A stretch of DNA of 64,000 nucleotides from SM23-28-2 sp964512285 (lineage in GTDB: Bacteria; Chloroflexota; Dehalococcoidia; SM23-28-2): assembly GCA_964512285.1 (NCBI GenBank), contig CAZEJO010000003.1, positions 1 through 64,000 of the forward strand. The letters are read 5' to 3'. Shown piece by piece: positions 23,545-31,915 of this stretch (positions are counted from its first letter, which is position 1; each line of letters starts with the position of its first letter). The notes beneath the pieces were generated by a model. It saw only the letters and a program-made list of their open reading frames with translations. It made no database searches and was not told where the DNA came from. The position numbers were made by a program, and so were the translations under genes.

Positions 23545-24306
23545 ATGGCGAAAGTCGGCCACGGTCGCCAGAAGACCCGTGTGGGGGTGGTAGTCAGAGA
23601 CAAGATGTCGAAGACGGTGGTGGTGGCAGTTGGGTCTCTCAAGCGACATCGTTTGTACAAGAAGATCATGCGGCGGGTGACGCGCTACAAGGCGCACGAT
23701 GAGGAGAACGCCTGTCGGGTGGGCGATAAGGTCCTCATCGTGGAGACGCGGCCCCTATCGCGGGACAAGCGCTGGCGAGTGGCCGAGATCCTGACGGCCG
23801 CCGCTCTGCCCGAGGAGGAGAAGGTAATCATCGAGGAAGAGGTGGCTGAGGAAGTGAGGGAACTGGACGAGGCAATAGCTGCTGAAGCCCCGCAGCCAGA
23901 GGGAGAGGCGGCACCGGCGGCGGAGGAGGCAGTGGCCGAAGAGGAGGTGCCAGCGCCAGCAGAGGAAGAGCAGCCGTCGGCGGAGGAAGAGGCACCGAAG
24001 GCCGCGGAGGAAGAGCAGCNNNNNNNNNNNNNNNNNNNNNNNNNNNNNNNNNNNNNNNNNNNNNNNNNNNNNNNNNNNNNNNNNNNNNNNNNNNNNNNNN
24101 NNNNNNNNNNNNNNNNNNNGGCACCGGCGGCGGAGGAGGCAGTGGCCGAAGAGGAGGTGCCAGCGCCAGCAGAGGAAGAGGCACCGAAGGCCGCGGAGGA
24201 AGAGACGCCGAAGGTTGCAGAAGAAGAGCAACCGCCGGCGGAGGAAGGGCAAACGAAGGCTGAAGAGAAAGAGCAGCCTGAGAAGGAAGAAACGCAGGAA
24301 TCATGA
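23545..24306 (+). CDS. rpsQ: Small ribosomal subunit protein uS17 with a long acidic repeat tail, broken by a gap
   Basis: uS17 binds 16S rRNA early in 30S assembly. Residues 1-84 are the complete usual protein (KTRVGVVVRDKMSKTVVVAV, KIMRRVTRYKAHDEEN, CRVGDKVLIVETRPLSRDKR). From about 85 the frame continues as an acidic Glu/Ala/Pro tail (PAAEEAVAEEEVPAPAEEE) to TGA at 24304-24306, overlapping the rplN ATG. A 61-bp block at 23910-23970 is repeated exactly at 24120-24180, on both sides of a 100-N gap, so the gap was caused by this repeat and the true tail length is unknown. Normal uS17 stops near 85-90 residues. Confidence 0.93.
   Translation: MAKVGHGRQKTRVGVVVRDKMSKTVVVAVGSLKRHRLYKKIMRRVTRYKAHDEENACRVGDKVLIVETRPLSRDKRWRVAEILTAAALPEEEKVIIEEEVAEEVRELDEAIAAEAPQPEGEAAPAAEEAVAEEEVPAPAEEEQPSAEEEAPKAAEEEQXXXXXXXXXXXXXXXXXXXXXXXXXXXXXXXXXXAPAAEEAVAEEEVPAPAEEEAPKAAEEETPKVAEEEQPPAEEGQTKAEEKEQPEKEETQES
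24020..24119. other. Assembly gap of 100 N inside rpsQ
   Basis: 100 unknown bases flanked by identical 61-bp direct repeats within the uS17 tail, so the assembler could not count the repeat units. The frame shown across it is accidental, since the true length is not known. Confidence 0.98.
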
Positions 24307-24671
24307 TCCAGTCGTCTACGCGCCTCAAGGTGGCCGACAACACCGGCGCCCGTCAGATCATGTGCATTCGGGTGCTGGGTGGCTCACGCCGTCGGTATGC
24401 CCGCGTGGGCGACGTTTTCGTGGGTACGATCAAGCAGGCTGTCCCCGGTTCCCCAGTGAAGAAGGGCGAGGTGGTTAGAGCGGTGGTGGTGCGGGTGGCC
24501 AAGGGGTACGGCCGGCCCGATGGCAGCCATATTCGCTTCGATGACAACGCGGCTGTCATCCTGGCCGACAACTTGAATCCGAGGGGCACGCGCATCTTCG
24601 GGCCGGTGGCTCGCGAGCTGCGGGAGAAGAACTTCATGAAGATCGTGTCCTTGGCACCGGAAGTGGTGTAG
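24303..24671 (+). CDS. rplN: Large ribosomal subunit protein uL14
   Basis: uL14 sits at the subunit interface and is the target of RsfS. It begins MIQSSTRLKVADNTGARQIM and has GDVFVGTIKQAVPGSPVKKG and NPRGTRIFGPVARELREKNF. Length 122 is exact for the family. The ATG overlaps the uS17 stop. Confidence 0.97.
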   Translation: MIQSSTRLKVADNTGARQIMCIRVLGGSRRRYARVGDVFVGTIKQAVPGSPVKKGEVVRAVVVRVAKGYGRPDGSHIRFDDNAAVILADNLNPRGTRIFGPVARELREKNFMKIVSLAPEVV

Positions 24672-24673
24672 TC

Positions 24674-24985
24674 ATGGCCAAGATCAGGCGCGAGGACACA
24701 GTGCTGGTCATCAAGGGCAAGGAAAGGGGTAAGACGGGCGTCGTTCGCCAGGTGGTACCGCACCAGAGGCGGGTGATTGTCGCCGGTGTGAACATAGTGA
24801 AGCGTCACATGCGACCACGTGCCGATCGCCCTGGAGGGATCATCGAAAGGGAGGCGCCCATCCACGTGTCCAACGTGATGGTCATCTGCAAGAGTTGCAG
24901 CAAGCCAACGCGGGTGAGGTTCCGCTCGCGTGATGGCGGCGGCAAGGTGCGCTTCTGCCACCACTGCCATCAGCCTCTGGACTAG
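24674..24985 (+). CDS. rplX: Large ribosomal subunit protein uL24
   Basis: uL24 initiates 50S assembly. The KOW motif is at the start (IRREDTVLVIKGKERGKTGV), followed by VIVAGVNIVKRHMRP and a C-terminal zinc-ribbon-like CKSCSKPTRVRFRSRDGG and CHHC, seen in the zinc form. Length is 103 residues. Confidence 0.96.
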   Translation: MAKIRREDTVLVIKGKERGKTGVVRQVVPHQRRVIVAGVNIVKRHMRPRADRPGGIIEREAPIHVSNVMVICKSCSKPTRVRFRSRDGGGKVRFCHHCHQPLD

Positions 24986-24996
24986 GAGTGATAGCG

Positions 24997-25542
24997 ATGG
25001 CCCCCCGGCTTAAAGAGCGATATAGAGAGGAAGTGGTGCCGGCTCTTGTGAAGGAGTTCGGATACAAGAACGTAATGCAGGCGCCGCGCTTGGAGAAGAT
25101 CATGGTGAACGTGGGCATGGGGGAGGCACTCCAGAACCCGAAGGCGCTGGACTCGGCGACTGAGGACGTGGCCACGATCACAGGGCAGAGGCCGGTGATT
25201 ACCCATGCTAAGAAGTCAATCGCGGCTTTTAAGATCCGCAAGGGGATGTCCGTTGGGCTTACGGTGACGGTGCGGGGGGACCGCATGTACGAGTTGTTCG
25301 ACCGTATGGTGAACGCTGCCCTGCCCCGCATTCGTGACTTTCAGGGGGTTTCGCCCTACTCGTTCGATGGGCGAGGCAACTACAGTCTGGGCATCAAGGA
25401 GCAGTTGATATTCCCCGAGGTGGAGTACGATAAGATTGACCGCATTCGCGGCTTTCAGATAACGGTGGTAACCACCGCTAGGAGCGATGAGGAGGGCAAG
25501 CGGCTGCTGGAGCTGTTGGGCATGCCCTTCGCTCGTAGCTGA
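24997..25542 (+). CDS. rplE: Large ribosomal subunit protein uL5
   Basis: uL5 binds 5S rRNA in the central protuberance. ATG at 24997 (MAPRLKERYREEVVPALVKE) has AGGAG eight bases upstream; the in-frame GTG at 24988 overlaps that site and is rejected. KIMVNVGMGEALQNPKALDS, TGQRPVITHAKKSIAAFKIR and IKEQLIFPEVEYDKID are typical. Length is 181 residues. Confidence 0.96.
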   Translation: MAPRLKERYREEVVPALVKEFGYKNVMQAPRLEKIMVNVGMGEALQNPKALDSATEDVATITGQRPVITHAKKSIAAFKIRKGMSVGLTVTVRGDRMYELFDRMVNAALPRIRDFQGVSPYSFDGRGNYSLGIKEQLIFPEVEYDKIDRIRGFQITVVTTARSDEEGKRLLELLGMPFARS

Positions 25543-25560
25543 GCCTGCTTGGTGGCAGGC
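25543..25560 (+). other. Small hairpin between rplE and rpsN
   Basis: GCCTGC and GCAGGC form a 6-bp stem with loop TTGGTG just after the rplE stop; it may modulate translation of rpsN, whose AAGGAGG follows. No T-run. Confidence 0.35.
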
Positions 25561-25577
25561 AGGGCAAGGAGGGAGCG

Positions 25578-25766
25578 TTGACCCGCAAGGCCCTGTACGT
25601 TAAGACCTTCTATAAGGAACCGAAATACAAGGTGCGGCGGATTAATCGCTGCAGGCTGTGCGGGCGGCCGCGGGCCTACATGCGGCGGTTTGCCCTCTGC
25701 CGTATCTGCTTCCGCGAGCTGGCGCTAGAGGGCAAATTGCCCGGGGTCAAGAAATCCAGTTGGTAG
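25578..25766 (+). CDS. rpsN: Small ribosomal subunit protein uS14, zinc (type Z) form
   Basis: uS14 lies in the 30S head. TTG at 25578 after AAGGAGGGAGCG gives 62 residues. It is the short zinc-binding form with CRLCGRPRAYMRRFALCRIC providing four cysteines and the end GKLPGVKKSSW. This form is typical of Gram-positive bacteria, Chloroflexota, Thermotoga and Thermus. Confidence 0.97.
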   Translation: MTRKALYVKTFYKEPKYKVRRINRCRLCGRPRAYMRRFALCRICFRELALEGKLPGVKKSSW

Positions 25767-25778
25767 GGAGTGATAGGT

Positions 25779-26171
25779 ATGATAACTGACCCCATTGCCG
25801 ATTTGCTGACGCGCATTCGCAATGCGCTGGTGGCCAGGCACGGTTCTGTTCAGGTGCCGGCCTCCAAGATGAAGATCGCTATCGCGAAGGTGCTGAAGGA
25901 AGAGGGGTTTATCAAGGACTTTGAGGTAGTGCCTGAGGGCGTCAAGAGAACCGTGCGCATCAACCTGGCTTACAGCGGCAAGGAGCCCAGTATCAGCGGT
26001 CTGCGGCGGGTAAGCAAGCCCGGCCTGAGGGTGTATGTGCAGAAGCGGGAGATCCCGCGCGTGTACGGCGGCTTGGGCATCGCCATCCTCACCACCCCCC
26101 AGGGGGTAATGACCGGACAGGAGGCCTGGCGCCGGCAGGTGGGTGGCGAGGTCCTCTGCTACGTGTGGTAA
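25779..26171 (+). CDS. rpsH: Small ribosomal subunit protein uS8
   Basis: uS8 binds the central domain of 16S rRNA and represses the spc operon in E. coli. ATG at 25779 (MITDPIADLLTRIRNALVAR) is chosen over GTG at 25770, which falls in the ribosome site. The C-terminal GGLGIAILTTPQGVMTGQEA and GGEVLCYVW are standard. Length is 130 residues. Confidence 0.96.
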   Translation: MITDPIADLLTRIRNALVARHGSVQVPASKMKIAIAKVLKEEGFIKDFEVVPEGVKRTVRINLAYSGKEPSISGLRRVSKPGLRVYVQKREIPRVYGGLGIAILTTPQGVMTGQEAWRRQVGGEVLCYVW

Positions 26172-26184
26172 GGGATAAGGGGTA

Positions 26185-26733
26185 ATGTCTCGGATAGGCC
26201 GACAGCCGATAGTCATTCCCTCGGCGGTGAAGGTGAACATCGAGGGTGACCGGGTGACTGTAAGCGGCCCCAAGGGGGAGCTCAGCCGCCAGTTTCACCC
26301 TGACATCGACATCCGTCTGGACGATGGCCAGTTGCTGGTCAGCCGGCCCAGCGACCGGCCCGAGCATCGCTCGCTGCACGGCCTCACTCGCAGTCTGCTG
26401 GCCAACATGGTCACTGGCGTGAGCGAGGGCTTCAGCAAGATGCTGGAGCTGCACGGTGTGGGCTATCGAGCCCAGATGCAGGGGCAGAAGCTGGTGCTGC
26501 AGGTTGGCTATTCGCAGCCGGTGGAGATAACGTCGCCGCCTGAGATCACGCTGACGGTGGTGGGCACGAGTCGAGTGATGGTGGAGGGCATAAGCAGGGA
26601 GCTGGTGGGCCAGATGGCAGCCGATATTCGTGGTGTGCGGCCGCCCGATCCCTACAAGGGCAAGGGCATCCGCTATCAGGGCGAGAGGGTCCGCCACAAG
26701 GCAGGCAAGGCGGGCAAGGTCATTAAGCACTAA
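26185..26733 (+). CDS. rplF: Large ribosomal subunit protein uL6
   Basis: uL6 lies near the factor-binding site. The 182-residue protein has two related domains: SRIGRQPIVIPSAVKVNIEG and VTVSGPKGELSRQF first, then LELHGVGYRAQMQGQKLVLQ and PDPYKGKGIRYQGERVRHK at the end. Confidence 0.97.
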   Translation: MSRIGRQPIVIPSAVKVNIEGDRVTVSGPKGELSRQFHPDIDIRLDDGQLLVSRPSDRPEHRSLHGLTRSLLANMVTGVSEGFSKMLELHGVGYRAQMQGQKLVLQVGYSQPVEITSPPEITLTVVGTSRVMVEGISRELVGQMAADIRGVRPPDPYKGKGIRYQGERVRHKAGKAGKVIKH

Positions 26734-26735
26734 TC

Positions 26736-27104
26736 ATGAAGGGTAAGAAGACAGCGCGAGCAGCGAGAGTGCGTCGCCATCGGCGGGTGCGTCAGAAGGT
26801 CGTTGGCACCCTCCAGAGGCCACGGCTGTGCGTCTTTCGCAGCCTCAGTCACATTTATGCCCAGGTGATCGATGATGAGAGCGGCCACACGCTGGTAGCC
26901 GCCTGCGACCTGGAGGCGGACATCCGCAAGCAGGCTAACGGCAAGCGCAAGGCAGAGGTGGCCAGCCTGGTGGGCCAGCGATTGGCCGAGCGTGCTCAAG
27001 AGAAAGGCATCGGGACGGCGGTGTTCGACCGCGGCGGCTACAAGTTTCACGGTCGGGTCAAGGCGCTGGCTGACGCCGCTCGCAAGGGCGGGCTCGTATT
27101 CTAG
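26736..27104 (+). CDS. rplR: Large ribosomal subunit protein uL18
   Basis: uL18 delivers 5S rRNA to the 50S subunit with uL5. Family sequence includes RLCVFRSLSHIYAQVIDDES, VGQRLAERAQEKGIGTAVFD and the final RGGYKFHGRVKALADAARKG. Length is 122 residues; it begins two bases after rplF. Confidence 0.96.
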   Translation: MKGKKTARAARVRRHRRVRQKVVGTLQRPRLCVFRSLSHIYAQVIDDESGHTLVAACDLEADIRKQANGKRKAEVASLVGQRLAERAQEKGIGTAVFDRGGYKFHGRVKALADAARKGGLVF

Positions 27105-27116
27105 AGGCGGGGAGAT

Positions 27117-27644
27117 ATGTCCAATCCCAGGAAATACATAGGCACTGACCAGAAGATCGAGCCGCTGGAGCTGGAGCTGGCCGAGAAGGTAGTGTTCATC
27201 AATCGAGTGGCCAAGGTGGTCAAGGGTGGCCGCCGCTTCCACTTCACCGCCGTCGTGGTGGTAGGTGACGGCGAGGGGCGTGTAGGCGCGGCTATAGGCA
27301 AGGCCAGGGAGGTGCCCGAAGCCATCCGTAAGGCTACGACCATAGCCCGCAAGAATCTGATCAAGGTTCCCATGAAGGGAACGACCATCCCCCACGAGAT
27401 GTGGGTGAACTTTGGTGCAGCCAAGGTGCTCATGAAGCCAGCGCCGCCGGGCACTGGCCTCATCGCTGGCGGGGGCGTGCGAGCGGTGTTGCAGATGGCG
27501 GGCATCCGGGATGTGGTGGCCAAGTCGTTGGGCAGCGACAATGCGGTGAACGTGGTGAAAGCCACCATGCTCGGGCTTTCCCAGATGAGGGACGTCAAGT
27601 CGACGGTGGCCAAGCGTCATGCTCTGGCTACCGTTGAGACGTAG
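27117..27644 (+). CDS. rpsE: Small ribosomal subunit protein uS5
   Basis: uS5 shapes the mRNA entry site and affects accuracy. The dsRNA-binding-like domain has ELAEKVVFINRVAKVVKGGR and RFHFTAVVVVGDGEGRVGAA; the second domain has PAPPGTGLIAGGGVRAVLQM and AGIRDVVAKSLGSDNAVNVV. Length is 175 residues. Confidence 0.97.
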   Translation: MSNPRKYIGTDQKIEPLELELAEKVVFINRVAKVVKGGRRFHFTAVVVVGDGEGRVGAAIGKAREVPEAIRKATTIARKNLIKVPMKGTTIPHEMWVNFGAAKVLMKPAPPGTGLIAGGGVRAVLQMAGIRDVVAKSLGSDNAVNVVKATMLGLSQMRDVKSTVAKRHALATVET

Positions 27645-27650
27645 GGAGCG

Positions 27651-27836
27651 ATGGCTAAGCTGAAGATCACCTGGAGGAAGAGCGCCATCGGCTACGCGCC
27701 AAACCAGCGGCGGACTATCCGCGCCCTGGGTCTGCGGCGCTTAGGGCAGATGGTGGAGCATAGTGATTCGCGAGTTGTGCGTGGTATGATACTCAGGATA
27801 CGCCATTTGGTAGAGGTGGAGGAGGTGGACGAGTAG
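27651..27836 (+). CDS. rpmD: Large ribosomal subunit protein uL30
   Basis: uL30 is a small 50S protein absent from some phyla. The protein of 61 residues has LKITWRKSAIGYAPNQRRTI, RALGLRRLGQMVEHSDSRVV and ends in an acidic VEVEEVDE. It is six bases after rpsE. Confidence 0.95.
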   Translation: MAKLKITWRKSAIGYAPNQRRTIRALGLRRLGQMVEHSDSRVVRGMILRIRHLVEVEEVDE

Positions 27837-27838
27837 GG

Positions 27839-28309
27839 ATGCAAGCCCACGAGTTAAGGCCGCCTAAAGGCGCTCGTCATAAGCGAAAGCGGGTCGGCCG
27901 CGGCGACGGGAGCGGTCACGGTACCTATTCGGGGCGCGGCTCGAAGGGCCAGAAGGTGCGTTCGGGCGGCGGTCCTCGTCTAGGTTTCGAGGGCGGCCAG
28001 ACGCCTCTGATCAAGCGTCTGCCCCGGCGGCGGGGTTTCACCAACATCTTCCGGGTGGAGTATGCGTCCGTGAACGTGAAGCAACTGGAGCGCTTTGAGG
28101 AGGGCACGGATGTGACACCCGAACTCCTGCGCGAGGTAGGAATTATCAAGACTCTGAGGCAGCCGGTGAAGATCCTGGGCGACGGCGAGATAACCAAGGC
28201 TCTGATAGTGCGGGCCCACAAGTTCTCGGCGGTGGCCAAGGAGAAGATCGAGGCGGCTGGAGGAAGCATCGAGGAGGTAGCGCATGGCGCGAGCGCCCAC
28301 GGTCGCTAG
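27839..28309 (+). CDS. rplO: Large ribosomal subunit protein uL15
   Basis: uL15 is a late 50S assembly protein. The N-terminal extension reads HELRPPKGARHKRKRVGRGD and KGQKVRSGGGPRLGFEGGQT, followed by LIKRLPRRRGFTNIF and the globular end. Length is 156 residues. Its last 26 bases overlap the secY start. Confidence 0.96.
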   Translation: MQAHELRPPKGARHKRKRVGRGDGSGHGTYSGRGSKGQKVRSGGGPRLGFEGGQTPLIKRLPRRRGFTNIFRVEYASVNVKQLERFEEGTDVTPELLREVGIIKTLRQPVKILGDGEITKALIVRAHKFSAVAKEKIEAAGGSIEEVAHGASAHGR

Positions 28310-29648
28310 GCCGAGGCTTCTCCAGGCCGTCATGGACGCTTTCCAGCAGGCGGACGTCCGGCAGAAGATCGTATTCACTCTGGCGCTGCTGGTGGTGTTC
28401 CGGTTTGTGGCCAATCTGCCGCTCCCAGGCATCGACAGGAATGCCTTGTCGGACATCTTCGAGGGGAATGCCGTCCTTGGCTTCCTCAACATCTTCAGCG
28501 GGGGCGCCCTGCGGAACATGAGTGTGGCTGCCCTGGGGGTCTACCCCTACGTGACGGCCTCCATCGTCATGCAGCTACTCGTCCCCATAGTGCCCCAACT
28601 TCAGGCTTTGACGAAGGAGGGAGAGCAGGGCCGCCGCCAGATCCAGATCTACACGCACTGGCTGACAATACCGATGTGCATTGTCCAGGGTTACGGACAG
28701 TTGTTCCTTATCAACAACCTGGGCGGTTTCGGGGGAGAGACGAAGATCGGCCTCACGGGCGGTGCTTTGCTGCCCACTCTTTCCATGATCACCACTATGA
28801 CGGCCGGCACCATGTTCCTGGTCTGGCTGGGCGAGCTGATCAGTGAGAAGGGGATCGGCAATGGCGTATCGGTGCTCATCTTCGCCGGCATCGTCGCCAA
28901 CATACCGCGGATGATCTGGACCGAGGTCTACACCTCGACGGCGATGACGGGTGTTGTGATGCTGGTTCTGTTCATCATCTTCATCCTCGCGGTCATCGTC
29001 TTCTTCCAGGAGGCCCAGAGGCGCATCCCGGTTCAGTACTCGCGCAGCCTGTTCCGAGGCGGGCGGATGTATCGGCAGTCAGGTCAGACGCACATCCCGC
29101 TGCGGGTGAACTCGGCAGGGATGATCCCTCTCATCTTCGCTTTCTCCATCGTCATCTTCCCGGCGTATGCTGCCAGCATGTTCGAGACATCGGACATTGC
29201 CTGGGTAGCGAACGTGGCGGACAAGGTGAAGGGGGTCTTCGATCCCTCAAACTGGGGGTACTGGATCTTTCTGTTCTTATTGGTAGTGATCTTTGCTTTC
29301 TTCTATACGATGGTTATCTTCCAGCAGCAGAACCTGGCGGAGAACCTGCAGCGGCAGGGGGGCTTTATTCCCGGGATCCGGCCGGGGCGCCCCACGGCGG
29401 AGTACATTACGCGGGTGCTCATCCGTATCACCTGGGCTGGCGCTCTCTTCCTTGGCTTTGTTGCTGTGATACCCTACGTTGCCTCGGCCATCACGGGGGA
29501 GCAATCCCTTAGTTTAGGCCGGGGAGGAGGATTATCCCTGGGCATCACCAGCGCCGGCCTGATCATCGTGGTGGGTGTGGTGCTGGATACGATGCGCCAA
29601 CTGGAGGCTCAGTTGCTGATGCGTCAGTACGAGGGCTTCATCCGCTAG
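28284..29648 (+). CDS. secY: Protein translocase channel subunit SecY
   Basis: SecY is the ten-span channel for Sec-dependent export and membrane insertion. Hydrophobic segments alternate along the 454 residues; conserved parts are FRFVANLPLPGIDRNAL near the first span, NIFSGGALRNMSVAALGVYP in the plug region, GIGNGVSVLIFAGIVANIP, RIPVQYSRS and RVNSAGMIPLIFAFSIVIFP. ATG at 28284 lies inside rplO, a common arrangement. adk and map follow. Confidence 0.97.
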   Translation: MARAPTVARPRLLQAVMDAFQQADVRQKIVFTLALLVVFRFVANLPLPGIDRNALSDIFEGNAVLGFLNIFSGGALRNMSVAALGVYPYVTASIVMQLLVPIVPQLQALTKEGEQGRRQIQIYTHWLTIPMCIVQGYGQLFLINNLGGFGGETKIGLTGGALLPTLSMITTMTAGTMFLVWLGELISEKGIGNGVSVLIFAGIVANIPRMIWTEVYTSTAMTGVVMLVLFIIFILAVIVFFQEAQRRIPVQYSRSLFRGGRMYRQSGQTHIPLRVNSAGMIPLIFAFSIVIFPAYAASMFETSDIAWVANVADKVKGVFDPSNWGYWIFLFLLVVIFAFFYTMVIFQQQNLAENLQRQGGFIPGIRPGRPTAEYITRVLIRITWAGALFLGFVAVIPYVASAITGEQSLSLGRGGGLSLGITSAGLIIVVGVVLDTMRQLEAQLLMRQYEGFIR

Positions 29649-29665
29649 GAGGTGGACGAGGGCTC

Positions 29666-30313
29666 TTGTATATTATCCTTTTTGGTGCCCCAGGCGTGGG
29701 CAAAGGAACCCAGGCAGTAGTTCTGGCCGAAAAGACGGGTTTGGTGCACATTACGACAGGGGAACTGTTCAGGGAGGCTATCAGGCAGGAGACGGATCTG
29801 GGGAAGCAGGCCAAGGTCTATTATGATCAGGGTCAGTTGGTGCCTGATCATTTGACTATCGCGATGCTGCTGGAGCGCCTGTCGCAGGGCGATTGTGCCG
29901 GTGGCTGCATCTTGGATGGCTTCCCCCGCACGCTGGAGCAGGCGGCCGCTCTGGATGAGGCCCTGGCCCGGGAGGGCAAGGTCATCGACAAGGTAGTCTA
30001 TATTCAGGCGCCGGAGGACGAGCTGTTGAGCCGTCTCTCCGGCCGCTGGAGCTGTCGGCAGTGCGGGAGCGTCTATCACGAGCGCTTCCAGCCGCCGCGG
30101 GAGGCCGGTCGGTGCGACCAGTGCGGCGGCGAATTGTACCAGCGAGAGGATGATAAGCCTGAGACGGCGCGAAGGCGTCTGGAGGTCTATGCCGAGCAGA
30201 CGGTGCCCCTCATCGACTACTATCGGGAGAGGGGTAAACTGTTGGAGATAGATGGCAATAAGTCAGTGGGGGAGGTTGCTGAGAACCTGCTGGCGGCCGT
30301 GGAGGGTTCCTAG
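29666..30313 (+). CDS. adk: Adenylate kinase, zinc-LID type
   Basis: Adk interconverts ATP, AMP and ADP. TTG at 29666 gives MYIILFGAPGVGKGTQ with the P-loop at residues 7-15. The AMP site has TTGELFREAIRQETDLGK and GFPRTLEQA. The LID (about 125-160) contains CRQC and CDQC, a structural zinc site usual in Gram-positive and thermophilic bacteria. Length is 215 residues, the long form. Confidence 0.97.
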   Translation: MYIILFGAPGVGKGTQAVVLAEKTGLVHITTGELFREAIRQETDLGKQAKVYYDQGQLVPDHLTIAMLLERLSQGDCAGGCILDGFPRTLEQAAALDEALAREGKVIDKVVYIQAPEDELLSRLSGRWSCRQCGSVYHERFQPPREAGRCDQCGGELYQREDDKPETARRRLEVYAEQTVPLIDYYRERGKLLEIDGNKSVGEVAENLLAAVEGS

Positions 30314-30333
30314 GGAGGAGGCCGCGAGAATCC

Positions 30334-31083
30334 ATGCCTATCGAGTTGAAGGGGCCCGAGGAGATAGCCGTGATGCGCGAGGCGGGCCGGGCTGATGCTG
30401 AGGTTTTGGCTATCCTGCGGCAGGAGATTCGGCCGGGGCTGATGCTCAAGAAGCTGGACGACATTGTGCGGCGGGAGTTCGCCAAGAGAAAGGTGATACC
30501 CACCTTTCTGGGCTATCAGGGCTATCCGGCACGGGTTTGTGTTTCTGTGAACGATGAGGTGGTGCATGGCATACCCGATAGGCGCGTCCTTCAGGAGGGC
30601 GACATTGTGAGCATTGACCTGGGAGCCACGTACAAGGGTTTCGTGGGCGATGCCGCGATCACTGCGGGCGTGGGGAGGATAAGCCCTGAGGCGGAGCGCC
30701 TTGTGCGGGTAACGGAGGAGGCGCTCTGGCAGGGTATCAAGGCAGCGAAGGCTGGCGCCCGTCTGGGGCAGATTTCGGCGGCTATTCAGGCTCACGCCGA
30801 AGGGAATGGCTTCTCTGTGGTGCGGGAGTACGTGGGGCATGGCGTCGGTCGGAATATGCACGAGGAGCCGCAGGTACCCAACTTTGGCCCGCCCGACCGG
30901 GGGCCGCTGCTCCAAAAGGGCATGACGCTGGCGTTGGAGCCGATGGTCACCGCTGGCAATTGGCAAACCAAGAAGGACTCCGACGGCTGGACGGTGCGAA
31001 CAGCCGATGGCAGCCTCGCCGCCCACTTCGAGCACACGATAGTGATCACGGAAGGCGAGGCGGAGGTGCTGACGCTTCGTTAA
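30334..31083 (+). CDS. map: Methionine aminopeptidase, type I
   Basis: Map removes the initiator methionine from new proteins. The five metal ligands are visible: Asp in SIDLGATYKGFVGDAAIT (two Asp), His in GHGVGRNMHEEP, Glu in LALEPMVT and Glu in HFEHTIVIT. ATG at 30334 follows GGGAGGAGG. Length is 249 residues. Order secY-adk-map-infA-rpmJ is the common spc-alpha junction. Confidence 0.97.
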   Translation: MPIELKGPEEIAVMREAGRADAEVLAILRQEIRPGLMLKKLDDIVRREFAKRKVIPTFLGYQGYPARVCVSVNDEVVHGIPDRRVLQEGDIVSIDLGATYKGFVGDAAITAGVGRISPEAERLVRVTEEALWQGIKAAKAGARLGQISAAIQAHAEGNGFSVVREYVGHGVGRNMHEEPQVPNFGPPDRGPLLQKGMTLALEPMVTAGNWQTKKDSDGWTVRTADGSLAAHFEHTIVITEGEAEVLTLR

Positions 31084-31128
31084 GGATGCTGGTAAACTAT
31101 CTGGGGGTGATTGGTCCGCGGGCCGTTT

Positions 31129-31347
31129 ATGGGTAAGAAAGAGGCTATAGAGGTCGAAGGGGTAGTGAAACAAGCGCTGCCCAATGCTGTGTTTCGGGTA
31201 GAGCTGCCTAACGGGCACCTGGTTCTTGCCCACGCCTCTGGCAAGATACGGGTGCACTTCATCCGTATCCTGCCTGGGGACCGAGTGCTGGTAGAGTTGT
31301 CGCCATACGACCTCACTCGTGGTAGGATTACCTATCGGCTCCGCTAG
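31129..31347 (+). CDS. infA: Translation initiation factor IF-1
   Basis: IF-1 occupies the A site during initiation. ATG at 31129 gives MGKKEAIEVEGVVKQALPNA and a 72-residue protein, exactly the family length; a TTG 18 bases upstream is rejected. The OB-fold sequence FRVELPNGHLVLAHASGKIR and IRILPGDRVLVELSPYDLT is standard. Confidence 0.97.
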   Translation: MGKKEAIEVEGVVKQALPNAVFRVELPNGHLVLAHASGKIRVHFIRILPGDRVLVELSPYDLTRGRITYRLR

Positions 31348-31373
31348 GCTTTTCGGCGGTAGTAGGACTGACG

Positions 31374-31487
31374 ATGAAGGTACAGGCTTCGGTCAAGCGA
31401 CGGTGCGATAAGTGCAAGATCGTGCGTCGCAAGGGTGTGGTGAGGGTGATCTGCGAAAACCCGCGGCACAAGCAGCGCCAAGGGTAG
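31374..31487 (+). CDS. rpmJ: Large ribosomal subunit protein bL36
   Basis: The 37-residue reading frame at 31374-31487 begins MKVQASVKRRCDKCKIVRRK and ends NPRHKQRQG. The zinc ligands of the classical form, CDKC plus Cys and His in VICENPRH, are all present. It lies between infA and rpsM, the standard place. Confidence 0.96.
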   Translation: MKVQASVKRRCDKCKIVRRKGVVRVICENPRHKQRQG

Positions 31488-31497
31488 AGGAGGCATT

Positions 31498-31881
31498 ATG
31501 GCACGTATCGCTGGCGTGGACATTCCCAGGGACAAGCGGGTGGACGTGTCGCTGCGCTACATCTACGGCATAGGGCCCACTCTGTCCCACAACATTTGCG
31601 ACAACGCACGAGTGGAACCCGCCACCAAGGTGCGGGACCTGACGGACGATGAGATCAGCCGCATCCGTGAGTTTATCGACCGGAATTATACGGTGGAGGG
31701 CGAGCTGCGCAAGGGAGTGCGGCAGAACGTGCAGCGCCTCATCGAGATCAACTGCTATCGGGGGGTGCGCCATCGCCGTGGCCTGCCGGCGCGTGGCCAG
31801 CGCACCCGGACTAACGCTCGCTGCAAGCGAGGCCCGCGCAAGACGGTGGCTGGCAGGCGGCGGGCGATGACCAAGAAGTAG
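31498..31881 (+). CDS. rpsM: Small ribosomal subunit protein uS13
   Basis: uS13 forms intersubunit bridges and touches the P-site tRNA. ARIAGVDIPRDKRVDVSLRY, IYGIG, and the basic tail RGLPARGQRTRTNARCKRGP followed by KTVAGRRR are typical. Length is 127 residues. It opens the alpha operon part of the cluster. Confidence 0.97.
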   Translation: MARIAGVDIPRDKRVDVSLRYIYGIGPTLSHNICDNARVEPATKVRDLTDDEISRIREFIDRNYTVEGELRKGVRQNVQRLIEINCYRGVRHRRGLPARGQRTRTNARCKRGPRKTVAGRRRAMTKK

Positions 31882-31915
31882 GACGGCCAGCTAGAGGTAA
31901 GCAGCAAGGAGAGAT

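Noticed and set aside
31111..31128. IF-1 extension from TTG 31111
   Set aside because: ATG at 31129 gives the exact 72-residue family length.
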